Shown piece by piece: positions 16,709 to 25,756 of a stretch of DNA of 64,000 nucleotides. This DNA comes from Spirosoma oryzae (GTDB lineage Bacteria; Bacteroidota; Bacteroidia; Cytophagales; Spirosomataceae), in NCBI RefSeq assembly GCF_003002825.1, contig NZ_PVTE01000003.1, forward strand, positions 310,001 to 374,000, in the 5' to 3' direction. A program made the position numbers and the translations under genes. Every line of letters begins with the position of its first letter. The stretch's first letter is position 1. The notes beneath the pieces were generated by a model. It searched no databases. It was not told where the DNA came from and worked only from the letters and a program-made list of their open reading frames with translations.

Positions 16709-17740
16709 ATGCCGATACGTTTATCTACCGTAGCTATTGTTTTGTTTTTCGGTCTCCAAGGGCTTTGGGGGTGTCAGCCATCCGATCCGGTAGCCACCGG
16801 TATACCAGTAGATAGTACCCCTGAGGTCAATAGCTATGCCTGTAAATTTTATAAGAAAAGCATAAAGATGTCGGGGGTAGGCGAATTTGGCGAATCTACA
16901 GGTGCGTCCGAAGATTTCTCGATAGTCTCTTTTTTCGATACCGTTTATACCAGAGCAAGCGTCGTCAATTCGTATAAACACACATTCGACAGCCAGAAAT
17001 TTCTTACGAAACGAACGGCGTCTAACTACCACCAGCTAATCAGCAGCAACCCTATAAACGGCCAGTCGGAAATCATCTATCAGTACACGGCCGGAAAACT
17101 TACCAGCGCCATAACGTCGTCGACGGTAAGTACCGGTACGGTATATACCAGCTCACAGCGATACACCTATGACGCCAACGGGCAAGTGACGCAGTACGTC
17201 AGTACGGGTACTAATGGCGCTACCGACACACAGACCTTTGAGGGGGGTATCTTACGATCCTACCGAATTGTCGACGGCCAGGGGGATGTCCATGACCGCA
17301 CACCATATATCAACAGCCAGGGGCTTGTCACGCAGGTCGACTTTACAAAAGGAGTCTACTTTTCCCGGTTTGCATACGATCCGGCCGGTAATCCCATCCG
17401 GGTCGAAGAGTGGCGACAGGGGAAACTGGACGCGTACACAACCAATGAATACGGGGCTAAAAGCAACCAGAAGAGCGCAACGTTTGCGCACAAAGGGCAC
17501 CCTGTATTACCCGACGCATTCTGGTCTGGCGCTAATCATATGGTAAAATCTACCTATTACAGTTCTGCCAGCGGCTACAGTCAGCCTATCAAGCGGAGTG
17601 TGTCTGATTATGCGTATACGTTCGATGAGCGTGGGCTGGTAGCCAAGTGCATAAAAACTACGCGCTGGTTTTCCTTAACTGGCAGCGTATATCAGACAGA
17701 CACCACTGAAGAAGTATACGGGTATCGACCATGCCAATAG
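16709..17740 (+). CDS. Lipoprotein with degenerate YD-type repeats
   Basis: A 343-residue exported lipoprotein: a signal peptide ends at FGLQGLWGC (lipobox Cys near 22). The mature part has repeated motifs such as YTYDANGQVTQYV, FAYDPAGNPIRVEEW and YTFDERGLVAKC, spaced along the second half, which resemble YD repeats of RHS/wall-associated proteins but are much shorter. Surface or outer-membrane location is likely. Function unknown. It stands alone, with an inverted repeat after its stop. Confidence 0.75.
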   Translation: MPIRLSTVAIVLFFGLQGLWGCQPSDPVATGIPVDSTPEVNSYACKFYKKSIKMSGVGEFGESTGASEDFSIVSFFDTVYTRASVVNSYKHTFDSQKFLTKRTASNYHQLISSNPINGQSEIIYQYTAGKLTSAITSSTVSTGTVYTSSQRYTYDANGQVTQYVSTGTNGATDTQTFEGGILRSYRIVDGQGDVHDRTPYINSQGLVTQVDFTKGVYFSRFAYDPAGNPIRVEEWRQGKLDAYTTNEYGAKSNQKSATFAHKGHPVLPDAFWSGANHMVKSTYYSSASGYSQPIKRSVSDYAYTFDERGLVAKCIKTTRWFSLTGSVYQTDTTEEVYGYRPCQ

Positions 17741-17783
17741 ATACGATGACTGACACACCGCGTCCTGCCAGGCTAAATTCACC

Positions 17784-17829
17784 CTGACAGGCACTTTGCA
17801 GAGCGGGTATCTTGTAAAGTGCCTGTCAG
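17784..17829. terminator. Inverted repeat between the YD-lipoprotein and GH63-like genes
   Basis: CTGACAGGCACTTT (17784-17797) and AAAGTGCCTGTCAG (17816-17829) are perfect 14-base complements around an 18-base loop, placed between two convergent genes. Confidence 0.65.
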
Positions 17830-17877
17830 ACACGTATTCGCTGCTTTACTGACAATCAAAAGCGCAGCCGTACTTGC

Positions 17878-20535
17878 TTATGTATGCCCGGTCGTCCCGG
17901 CATATTTCCGGTGAATGAGCCCCGCCACCAGCCCTGTCCAGCCAGTTTGGTGACTGGCACCTACCCCACGCCCGTTGTCGCCGTCGAAATACTCGTAGAA
18001 CAGTACATGATCGCAGAAGTTGGGGTCCTGATTTTTAGCGTACTGCTTCAGCACGGCCCGCTGCCCGTTGGCGTCGCGTGTAAACAGTGAGATAAGTCGG
18101 TTTGCGATTTCGTCGGCAGCCGTGCGCAAACTGATCTGCTTGCCCGACCCGACCGGGTATTCGACCGTAAAGCCGTCGCCGAAGTAGTGGTAAAACGTAT
18201 CCAGGCTTAGCACCATCAGGTAATTGGTCGGCATCCAGACGGGGCCGCGCCAGTTGCTGTTCCCGCCAAACAGGTCGCTGTTGCTCTCGGCGGGCGCGTA
18301 GTCAAGGCGGAAGGTGGTTCCATCGAGCGTGAAGGTGTATGGATTATCGCGGTACGCCTGCGACACCGCCCGAACGCCGTGTGGACTAAGAAATTCCTTC
18401 TCGTCCAGCATCCAGCGGAGCAGCGACTTCAACCGAAAACCGCGCAGCAGGCTCAGCAGGCGGGTTTCGTCGGCCCCCTTCTCCGTATACCGTGACACCT
18501 GATTGTAGAGGTCGGGGCGGTGACTGCGGAACCATTCCATCCGGGCCAGAAACGACGGGTTCTGCCGCAACAGATCATCATCCAGCACGTCGACGGCGAA
18601 CAGCGGAATCAGCCCGACCAGCGTTCGGACTTGCATCTTCTCGACGCTTCCGTCCGACATGCGCAGTTGATCGTAGAAGAAGCGGTCCTGCTCATCCCAC
18701 AGGCCTACGCCATCCTGTCCGATATGGGTCATGGCGCTGGCGATGTAGAGAAAATGGTCGAAGAATTTGGTAGCCATCTCGCCGTACACATCGTCGTGGC
18801 GGGCCAGTTCGAGGGCGATCCGCATCATGTTCAGCGCGTACATCGCCATCCAGCTCGTTCCATCGGCCTGTTCCAGATGGCTCCCGTTAGGCAATACGGC
18901 ATTGCGGTCAAACACACCGATGTTGTCCAGTCCCAAAAAGCCGCCTTCGAAAATGTTGTTGCCCATTTCGTCTTTACGGTTCACCCACCAGGTGAAGTTG
19001 AGCATCAGCTTGTGAAAGATGGCACGGAGGAAGCCATGATCGGCTTCGCCGGTTGGGTGCACCTCGCGGCACAGCATAAAGACGTGCAAAGCCGCCCACG
19101 CCTGTACGGGCGGATTGACGTCGGAGAAATTCCACTCATAGGCGGGGAGCTGCCCGTTGGGATGCATGTACCATTCGTTGGTCAGCAGCATCAGTTGCTG
19201 TTTCGCCAACTCCGGATCGATCAGCGCCAGTGTCACGCAGTGAAACGACCAGTCCCAGGCGGCATACCAGGGGTACTCCCACTTGTCGGGCATGGAAATC
19301 ACCCCCGCGTTGATCAGTTGCAGCCAGGTATGGTTGCGCCCGTACTTCCGCTCCGGTGGTGGTGGGGGTTGCGTTGGATCGCCGGCCAGCCAGCGCGATA
19401 CGTCGTAATAGTAGAACTGTTTGCTCCAGAGCATCCCAGCAAAAGCCTGTCGCTGTACGTGCTTCTCGTCGTCGGTTGCGTTGGCGGGTTGCACAGCTGC
19501 GTAGAACAGATCAGCTTCTTTTTTTCGCTGGGCGACCAGGCCATCGAAGTCCCGAAAAGGTTCCGGCACCAGTGTGTGTACGTCGGTCGTCAGCGCGAGT
19601 CGCAACCGGACAACGGCCTGTCTACCAGCCTCGACTGTCAGTTGATAGCGGGCTGCCGCCTTTGTTCCCGTTTGTTCAGGATTAACCGTACCGGCTCCGT
19701 GAACGACATGGTCGTTGATGCCATCTTTAGGGTATGGTGTCCCATCGTGTGCGTTGTACAGCCGCGCCCGGTTCGACTCGTTTTCGCAGAACAACCAGTC
19801 AGGCTGTCCGTCGGCGTAGAGTGCGTAGTTGCCCAGTTGCTGATGCGTTGCCCGTAAAAAACCGTCCTGCCGCAGGCTAATCGTGGGGCGCTGACTCGTC
19901 ACTCCATCGGAATCGTCGCCCCAGCGCCAGGTATTACGAAACCAGAGTGTTGGCAGCACGGTCAGGCTGGCACGCTCCGGTCCCCGGTTATGCACCGTCA
20001 CGGTCATCAGTACATCCTGGGGCCCCGCTTTGGCGTACTCGACAAACACGTCGAAGTAACGATCCTCATCGAACAGACCCGTGTCGAGTAGTTCATACTC
20101 CGGTTCCAGGCGCGTACGCCGACGGTTTTCGGCTAGCAGTTGCTCGTAGGGGTAAGCCGCCTGCGGGTATTTGTACAGCATTCGCTGGTACGAATGCGTG
20201 GGGGTATTGTCGAGGTAATAGTATAACTCCTTGACGTCCTCGCCGTGGTTACCCTCGCCATTGGTCAGGCCGAAATAGCGTTCTTTCAGAATCGGGTCCT
20301 GCCCGTTCCAGAGCGCCAGTCCCAGACACAGTGTCTGATGATCGTCGCAGAAACCCGCGATGCCATCTTCGCCCCAACGGTAAGTATAGCTACGGGCCAT
20401 ATCGTGCGTGGTGAACCCCCAGGCGTCACCATTGGCGCTATAGTCTTCACGAACGGTTCCCCACTGCCGGTCCGACACGTAGGGGCCCCACTGCCGCCAC
20501 GCCGGATCGTCAAGCCGTTTTTGTTCAATAGTCAT
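17878..20535 (-). CDS. GH63-like (MGH1-type) glycoside hydrolase
   Basis: An 885-residue protein without a visible signal peptide, so likely cytoplasmic. It reads through WGPYVSDRQWGTVREDYS and GDAWGFTTHDMARSYTYRWGEDG near the start, and the (alpha/alpha)6-barrel part has NHTWLQLINAG, WEYPWYAAWDWSFH and GGNSNWRGPVWMPTNYL. These are the marks of GH63-related glucosidase/MGH1-type hydrolases, including glucosyl- or mannosylglycerate hydrolases. Candidate catalytic acids lie in AWDWSFH and in the C-terminal EYFDGDNGRG segment. The substrate is uncertain. The neighbouring SDR is annotated like glucose 1-dehydrogenases, which would fit oxidation of a released glucose, but that is inference. Confidence 0.8.
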   Translation of the reverse strand: MTIEQKRLDDPAWRQWGPYVSDRQWGTVREDYSANGDAWGFTTHDMARSYTYRWGEDGIAGFCDDHQTLCLGLALWNGQDPILKERYFGLTNGEGNHGEDVKELYYYLDNTPTHSYQRMLYKYPQAAYPYEQLLAENRRRTRLEPEYELLDTGLFDEDRYFDVFVEYAKAGPQDVLMTVTVHNRGPERASLTVLPTLWFRNTWRWGDDSDGVTSQRPTISLRQDGFLRATHQQLGNYALYADGQPDWLFCENESNRARLYNAHDGTPYPKDGINDHVVHGAGTVNPEQTGTKAAARYQLTVEAGRQAVVRLRLALTTDVHTLVPEPFRDFDGLVAQRKKEADLFYAAVQPANATDDEKHVQRQAFAGMLWSKQFYYYDVSRWLAGDPTQPPPPPERKYGRNHTWLQLINAGVISMPDKWEYPWYAAWDWSFHCVTLALIDPELAKQQLMLLTNEWYMHPNGQLPAYEWNFSDVNPPVQAWAALHVFMLCREVHPTGEADHGFLRAIFHKLMLNFTWWVNRKDEMGNNIFEGGFLGLDNIGVFDRNAVLPNGSHLEQADGTSWMAMYALNMMRIALELARHDDVYGEMATKFFDHFLYIASAMTHIGQDGVGLWDEQDRFFYDQLRMSDGSVEKMQVRTLVGLIPLFAVDVLDDDLLRQNPSFLARMEWFRSHRPDLYNQVSRYTEKGADETRLLSLLRGFRLKSLLRWMLDEKEFLSPHGVRAVSQAYRDNPYTFTLDGTTFRLDYAPAESNSDLFGGNSNWRGPVWMPTNYLMVLSLDTFYHYFGDGFTVEYPVGSGKQISLRTAADEIANRLISLFTRDANGQRAVLKQYAKNQDPNFCDHVLFYEYFDGDNGRGVGASHQTGWTGLVAGLIHRKYAGTTGHT

Positions 20536-20536
20536 G

Positions 20537-20630
20537 CGGTAAACCGTTTACGGTACACAGTATCCGGTTTACCGTAGATAGCCTGCGCCAGCCACCGTAA
20601 ACCGAATACTGTATACCGTAAACCACTAGT
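20537..20630. repeat. TTTACGG-type intergenic inverted repeat, copy 3
   Basis: The left arm (about 20537-20572) contains GGTAAACCGTTTACGGTACA and the right arm (about 20597-20626) contains ACCGTAAACCGAATACTGTA. It fills the gap between the SDR and GH63-like genes, both on the minus strand. Confidence 0.75.
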
Positions 20631-20632
20631 AT

Positions 20633-21442
20633 TTATCCATTATCCGAAAAACTCTCCAGCACGGTCATGCCGCCGTCGATGAAGATACTGGCCCCCGTAA
20701 TGTAGTCAGACTGGTCTGATGCCAGGAAGACGGCCAGGTTACCGATATCCTGCGGTTTGCCGATGCGATTATAGGGGATCAGCGTCATCAGACTGTTATA
20801 AGCCTGTGTCGTACTCCAGGCGTCTTTATTGATTGGTGTCTGAATGGCACCGGGGCAAATGCTGTTTACGCGAATCTGCCGGTCGCCGTATTCCTGCGCC
20901 AGCGACTGCATCAGCATTTTAATAGCCCCTTTCGAGGCTGCGTAGTTGACGTGCCCCGCCCAGGGGATTTGCTCGTGGACTGAACTCATGCAGATGATCT
21001 TACCCGTCGCGCTCGACACCTCCGGCCGGGGACCCCGACGCAGAAACTCGCGAATAGCGGCACGGGCACACAGAAACTGCCCGGTCAGGTTAACATCGAT
21101 AACCGTGTTCCACTGCTCAAGTGTCATGTCTTCGAACTTGGCATCCCGCTGCAAACCGGCATTGTTGACCAGGATATCGAGCGTTCCAAACTGAGCCACG
21201 ATGTCGGCAAACAGCTTGGTTACTTCGTCTTCTTTACTGACATCGCACTGGGCGATAATTCCTTTTCCACCGGCCGACGTAATCTCGTCGAGCACAGCCT
21301 GAGCGGCCTCTTTCGTGCCCGCCACCGGGTAGTTAACAATTACTGTAGCGCCAGCGGCCGCCAATGATTTCGACACGCCCGCACCGATGCCGCTACTTGC
21401 TCCCGTAATCAGCGCAATCTGCCCGTCCAGTACTTTATCCAT
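20633..21442 (-). CDS. SDR-family oxidoreductase, glucose 1-dehydrogenase-like
   Basis: A 269-residue classical short-chain dehydrogenase. The cofactor motif TGASSGIG lies at residues 13-20, NNAG at 93-96, and the catalytic Ser near 153 with Y167 and K171 (YAASK). The C-terminal ITGASIFIDGGMT is typical. The sequence is close in style to NAD(P)-dependent glucose 1-dehydrogenases (note the insertion before the catalytic Ser and the INKDAW loop), but SDR substrates are hard to call. It lies upstream of the GH63-like gene on the same strand with a 97-base gap. Confidence 0.82.
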   Translation of the reverse strand: MDKVLDGQIALITGASSGIGAGVSKSLAAAGATVIVNYPVAGTKEAAQAVLDEITSAGGKGIIAQCDVSKEDEVTKLFADIVAQFGTLDILVNNAGLQRDAKFEDMTLEQWNTVIDVNLTGQFLCARAAIREFLRRGPRPEVSSATGKIICMSSVHEQIPWAGHVNYAASKGAIKMLMQSLAQEYGDRQIRVNSICPGAIQTPINKDAWSTTQAYNSLMTLIPYNRIGKPQDIGNLAVFLASDQSDYITGASIFIDGGMTVLESFSDNG

Positions 21443-21953
21443 CTGTATTTATCCGTTAGTGACTACGTACTACCTACTGTTTTTGGCCTGCTTTGTTCAC
21501 TACACGTTCTAACGCCAGGCTTATATCGGAGCCTATTTTACAGGTTGATTCCGATTCGCCAACCACGACAGCGAGGGAATTAATAGTGTTTCAACTGATT
21601 TACCATCGCCCGAACCGCCCTTCCCTCCCCACGAATCAGCCAATAAAACCTACCCACTCATACAGGATCAACGCATCCCTGAAAACCCACTTTTTCAAAT
21701 TTTGCATTTTTCTGTGTTTTGTTTTGCTACGAAAAATACAAAGTCCTAAAAGTTAGAAATATTGGAAAAATACAATACATGCGCTATTCCAAGGGACTTA
21801 TTGACTTTTTTTAATAAATGCCCTACAATGCCAATACTGAATATAAGGAAAGAAAGAACTTTCGCTAAAAGCCTGACCGTCAGGGATTGTTGACTTGCAT
21901 CGAATCCGCCTTACCGCACACCTTTGTCACGGTAAAACAAAACTTTCAGACCA
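21443..21953. other. Gene-free AT-rich stretch
   Basis: About 510 bases between divergent genes. No convincing coding frame and no strong inverted repeat were seen; base composition is notably more AT-rich near 21690-21850. The last 60 bases contain TTGACTTGC and CACCTTTG, which may be the promoter of the downstream secreted-protein gene. Confidence 0.5.
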
Positions 21954-22556
21954 ATGAAACAGATCCGTTTATCAATCGCTGTACTATTATCAGTACTTAG
22001 TGTAGCTGGCGCAGGAGTCGCCAAAGCTGACACCGGTTCGCTTGTTGAAGGGGTGAAAATTGCTAAGGCCGACCAAAAGAAAGTCCGCATATATACACAA
22101 GCCAACGCCCCCGTCGATGTAACGATTGCCGATGCTGATGGCAACGTGCTTTACAAAGGTGCCCTTTCTGGCAAAAAGCATTCCGCTTCGTTCGACCTCA
22201 ACAGTCTGCCCGACGGTCAGTACTACCTGACAGCTGGTAACAAATCGTGGTGGCTATCGCAGGGCCTGAACATCAAGGACAACGCCCTGAACATCGAAGA
22301 TCGTAACCTGCAACAAGTGGTTCAGCCAACGATCACGACCTACAACAACAACAAAGTTGAGGTTGTCATGCCCGCTAAAAACGTAGACGACGCAAATGTT
22401 GCCATCTACGATGCGCAGAACGTACTGGTACACACGGGTTCATTCTCGGGTCCGGTTGGTCGCTTCGACCTGTCTGCCCTGCCCGATGGCTCGTACACGT
22501 TCGTTGTCGGTCCTGAGCAGAAGCAGTTCGTAACCCGCGTTGGCATCAAACACTAA
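21954..22556 (+). CDS. Secreted protein with two beta-sandwich-like repeats
   Basis: A 200-residue protein. It starts with a signal peptide (MKQIRLSIAVLLSVLSVAGAG). The mature part is an internal duplication: each half has an IYTQANAPVDVTIADADGNV or VAIYDAQNVLV strand, a short G[AS]-turn, and a F[DN]L..LPDG[QS]Y.. strand (SFDLNSLPDGQYYLTAG and RFDLSALPDGSYTFVVG). This looks like Por-secretion-tail or DUF3244-like beta-sandwiches. Function unknown. A strong terminator follows. Confidence 0.75.
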   Translation: MKQIRLSIAVLLSVLSVAGAGVAKADTGSLVEGVKIAKADQKKVRIYTQANAPVDVTIADADGNVLYKGALSGKKHSASFDLNSLPDGQYYLTAGNKSWWLSQGLNIKDNALNIEDRNLQQVVQPTITTYNNNKVEVVMPAKNVDDANVAIYDAQNVLVHTGSFSGPVGRFDLSALPDGSYTFVVGPEQKQFVTRVGIKH

Positions 22557-22623
22557 TCGGCAATCGATTGCACCAGCCCGGCAACGGGTTCACTACACAG
22601 GAATCTGTACCCACCGGTACACA

Positions 22624-22662
22624 AACGCCCCCACTTTCGATTCGAAAACGGGGGCGTTTTTG
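22624..22662 (+). terminator. Rho-independent terminator after the secreted-protein gene
   Basis: AACGCCCCC and GGGGGCGTT flank a 17-base loop and run into TTTT on the plus strand. On the minus strand it would also serve the converging aldehyde dehydrogenase gene. Confidence 0.85.
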
Positions 22663-22691
22663 CTTTACAAGCGGCTCATGTTGCAACGTGC

Positions 22692-24122
22692 TCAAAAGTG
22701 CCGGACCAGGAAATCGATGGCGTTTTTAACGCGGTCGGTATAAGGTGGGTACAGGAATTTCAGCGTTCCAAACTGCCGCTTCAGGATACCCCGCTGATTG
22801 GAAAACTCCTGGAAGCTGAAAAACCCGTTCGACTTACCCAGCCCGCTGTTGTTGACGCCCCCAAACGGTAGTTCGACGTGCCCGAAGTGAAGCAGTACGT
22901 CATTCACGACGGTATCGCCGGCCGACGTTCGGTCGATGATATACTGCGTATGTTGCCGATTACGGCTGTGGATATACAACGCCAGCGGCTTTTCGCGCTG
23001 ATTCACAATGCGCAGCGCGTCGTCTAGTGTCCGATATGTCAGCACGGGCAGCACAGGTCCGAAGATTTCATCCTGCATGATGCGCATGTCGTCGGTGACG
23101 TTTTCCAGGAAAGTCGGTTCGATGAAGTTGTCAGCTTCGTTCGTCTGTCCACCCAGCGTAATCGTTGCCCCCTTCGTCAAGGCATCCTCAATCAGGTTTT
23201 TTATGCGTCGGAAATGGCTACGGTTCACGATCCGGGCGTAACTGTCCGACGCAGCTACCGGCTGTCCATCCGGGCTGTACATGCGGTCGAGCGTCTTTTT
23301 CATCGCGTCCATCAATGGTACTTTCACCGACGCATGCACCAACAAGTAATCCGGCGCGATGCAGGTTTGGCCGTTATTCAGGCACTTACCCCACACCAGT
23401 TGCCCGGCGGCCTGTTGCAGATCGGCCGACTCGTCGACGATAGCGGGCGATTTTCCACCCAGTTCAAGCGTTACCGACGCCAGGTGTTTGGCCGCTGCCG
23501 TCATGACGATACGCCCCACGGCTGGACTTCCCGTAAAAAAAATGTGGTTAAACGGCAGGTCGAGCAGAGCGGTCGATACGGCAGCGTCGCCCTCGAACAC
23601 GGTCACTTCGTCGGGTGGGAACAACTCGGCAATCATCCCGCTGATTAGCGCAGCCGTATGCGGGGTCAGCTCGGAGGGCTTGATAATTACCACATTGCCA
23701 GCCGCCAGTGCCGATACCAGCGGGCGCATGCTCAACACGAACGGGTAGTTCCAGGGGGCAATAATCAGCACATTTCCTTTCGGCTCGTGATGAATCCGGC
23801 TCGTCGTTCCGATCATGCTCAGGGGCGTTGGCACCCGTTGCGGTTTCATCCAGCGTTTCAGGTTGCTGACCGTATGCCGGATCTCGGCGTTCAACGCCAT
23901 CAGTTCACCCAGCATCACCTCCGCCGACGGTTTGCGAAAATCAGCGTACATGGCCTGCTTGATGTCGGTCTCATGCGCTACCACCCAGCGTTGAATGCGC
24001 CGGATACGCTCAATCCGTTCAGCAGCTGTCGTCAGTGCCATTCGGGGAGCGTTCCGGCGCTGTGCGTCGAACGCAGCTGTAAACGGTTCAAGATAATCCG
24101 TTGACGTAGGGGTCGTTAGCAT
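22692..24122 (-). CDS. Aldehyde dehydrogenase (class 3-like)
   Basis: A 476-residue NAD(P)-dependent aldehyde dehydrogenase. Motifs: WNYPF and KPSELTPHTAAL in the cofactor fold, FTGSPAVGRIVM, the catalytic glutamate in LELGGKSPAIV and the catalytic cysteine in NNGQTCIAPDY. The C-terminal GNVNNSGLG-like FGGVNNSGLGKSNG is also present. The length and short N-terminus match the class 3/YwdH-like group that oxidises fatty or aromatic aldehydes. A divergent XRE regulator gene lies upstream. Confidence 0.92.
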   Translation of the reverse strand: MLTTPTSTDYLEPFTAAFDAQRRNAPRMALTTAAERIERIRRIQRWVVAHETDIKQAMYADFRKPSAEVMLGELMALNAEIRHTVSNLKRWMKPQRVPTPLSMIGTTSRIHHEPKGNVLIIAPWNYPFVLSMRPLVSALAAGNVVIIKPSELTPHTAALISGMIAELFPPDEVTVFEGDAAVSTALLDLPFNHIFFTGSPAVGRIVMTAAAKHLASVTLELGGKSPAIVDESADLQQAAGQLVWGKCLNNGQTCIAPDYLLVHASVKVPLMDAMKKTLDRMYSPDGQPVAASDSYARIVNRSHFRRIKNLIEDALTKGATITLGGQTNEADNFIEPTFLENVTDDMRIMQDEIFGPVLPVLTYRTLDDALRIVNQREKPLALYIHSRNRQHTQYIIDRTSAGDTVVNDVLLHFGHVELPFGGVNNSGLGKSNGFFSFQEFSNQRGILKRQFGTLKFLYPPYTDRVKNAIDFLVRHF

Positions 24123-24194
24123 AATCGGTCAGTCAAGCCGGACGAACCCGGCTCAGCTGGTTAAATGTAACAAAAACGCGACGAATTTGCCCAT

Positions 24195-24228
24195 TTTGCA
24201 AATTCATTGGCGAAACAACTATCTTTAG
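24195..24228 (+). promoter_or_regulatory. Candidate promoter of the XRE regulator gene
   Basis: TTTG (24195-24198), a 21-base spacer and TATCTTTA (24220-24227) fit the Bacteroidota -33/-7 pattern with one mismatch, about 27 bases before the ATG at 24255. Confidence 0.45.
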
Positions 24229-24254
24229 CAAAACTTTAGTAAACCCGCTACCGA

Positions 24255-25406
24255 ATGTCTCTCGTCAGCGAAAACATCCGCTATCTGCGTAAACTGAATG
24301 GGTTGACGCAGGAGCAATTTTCCCGAAAAATAAACATAAAGCGCTCGCTGCTGGGGGCTTACGAAGAAGGTCGGGCCAACCCCAACCAGCAAAACATGAC
24401 GGCCATTGCTAAAGCGTTCAATACTACCATTGAGCTGCTGACCCGGCAAGACCTGCGTAAGCTGCGCGAAACACCCAACCTGAGCATCCCACTTGGCCAG
24501 CCAAATCGGCACAGCGAACCGGCTGTTCGCGTCGACGGGTCAAGTATTCGCTCGGATGGTAAAATCGATGCCGATTCCGACCCGTTTCAGCACCCCGATT
24601 TCCCCGATATCTTCGGCGATTCGGCCGACGATGCGCCCAAGACACCCATGCCACAGCCCTTGGCCAAGGTGCTGAATAAATATTACCAGGACACGCCCAT
24701 CCGCGAAACCCGTACGGCCCCGGCTCCGCCCATCATCACGCCACCCATGCGACCGGCAGACGGACAGGCCAATGTGTCTTTTCAGGCCGCACCAGCAATG
24801 GCACCGGCAGACCCCTTGTTTGGTCGGTCGGAGTCCCGCCCGGCTCCGGCACCACAGGCACGGCCGGCAGAACTACCGACCTTCAACCGCAATTACGAAA
24901 CACCAGCCGTCTCCGCCCCCACCATTCCGGTCGGATCGGGCGTCGCTATTCCGGTCGTGATGCAGGGGCAGTTTACCGAGTACCAGCAGCGGCATCAGCA
25001 GGCCGAATTCGTTCATCAACTGCCGGTCATGACACTACCTAACCTGATCGACGGTCATTACCGGGCGTTCGAAGCGGGTGCTGATTTCACGTTTCCCGGT
25101 GCCCTGCTCGTCGGTCAGTTCGTCCGCAACTGGTTCGACATTGCCGATGGCAAATTCTACGTGCTGCTGACGGCGCACCAGGGCATTTGCAGCCGCCGGG
25201 TGTATAACCAGGTAAAGATCAAAGGCTCACTGCTGCTCACCGCCGACCGGGCCGACATTCCCAATGTCGAGGTTGGCCTGAAGGACGTACTGGAAGTGTG
25301 GGATATCTGCGCCTTCGTTAGTCAGCAGTTGCCGCCACCCATGCCCAGTACCGACCGACTCCGGCAGCTCGTCGATGAACTACGGCTGGAAGTCGGGCGC
25401 TTCTAG
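24255..25406 (+). CDS. XRE-family regulator with S24-like C-terminal domain
   Basis: A 383-residue protein. Residues about 6-65 are a helix-turn-helix of the XRE type (IRYLRKLNGLTQEQFSRKI, then AYEEGRANPNQQ). A 190-residue Pro/Ala-rich, low-complexity linker follows. From about residue 265 the tail resembles the LexA/CI peptidase S24 fold: GHYRAFEAGADFTFPGALLV, a DGKFYVLLT strand, and DVLEVWDICAFV. The usual catalytic Ser (GDSM) reads GADF and the Lys position reads SRRV, so self-cleavage is unlikely. It is divergent from the aldehyde dehydrogenase gene. Confidence 0.8.
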   Translation: MSLVSENIRYLRKLNGLTQEQFSRKINIKRSLLGAYEEGRANPNQQNMTAIAKAFNTTIELLTRQDLRKLRETPNLSIPLGQPNRHSEPAVRVDGSSIRSDGKIDADSDPFQHPDFPDIFGDSADDAPKTPMPQPLAKVLNKYYQDTPIRETRTAPAPPIITPPMRPADGQANVSFQAAPAMAPADPLFGRSESRPAPAPQARPAELPTFNRNYETPAVSAPTIPVGSGVAIPVVMQGQFTEYQQRHQQAEFVHQLPVMTLPNLIDGHYRAFEAGADFTFPGALLVGQFVRNWFDIADGKFYVLLTAHQGICSRRVYNQVKIKGSLLLTADRADIPNVEVGLKDVLEVWDICAFVSQQLPPPMPSTDRLRQLVDELRLEVGRF

Positions 25407-25756
25407 CGCGATGCATCCGGGGAAGTAAACGGCGGGGGAACCTTTACTTACGCAGTAACCGTTCTTACCTCGATGGTGTCGTTTTATACGGACCAGCTCG
25501 TTCAGTGCCCATTTATTTATATACACTTGTAAAAAAAACAGCGTTAATACTTGTCCCGTTGCCGCTCCGACACGAGATTTGTACTGCTCTGTAGAAATAC
25601 TATAGTTTGATTGGAAACAGTGGTCAGCGTGTACGATTGATCACAGAACCGGTCTTCCTTCCTCTTTTGAACGGGGTCCTGGTGTGGCTGCTCTTGCGGC
25701 TGACGTCAGGACCCTTACCCGTTTCTAGCGGGGTAGTTTGTAGCTTTGCCGCACCT
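25407..25756. other. Gene-free stretch upstream of truA
   Basis: About 350 bases after the XRE gene. An in-frame extension of truA starting at 25607 exists but lacks homology-like features. I see no clear repeat or RNA gene. The only recognisable site is a -7 box just before the truA start. Confidence 0.5.
25741..25748 (+). promoter_or_regulatory. Candidate -7 element of truA, very close to the start codon
   Basis: TAGCTTTG matches TAnnTTTG exactly and ends 8 bases before the truA ATG. If used, transcription would begin within a few bases of the start codon, leaving almost no leader. Confidence 0.4.

Noticed and set aside
18520-19857. A 445-residue plus-strand open frame opposite the GH63-like gene
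   Set aside because: It is an antisense shadow of a GC-rich gene. The minus-strand frame has clear GH63 motifs and the plus frame has none.
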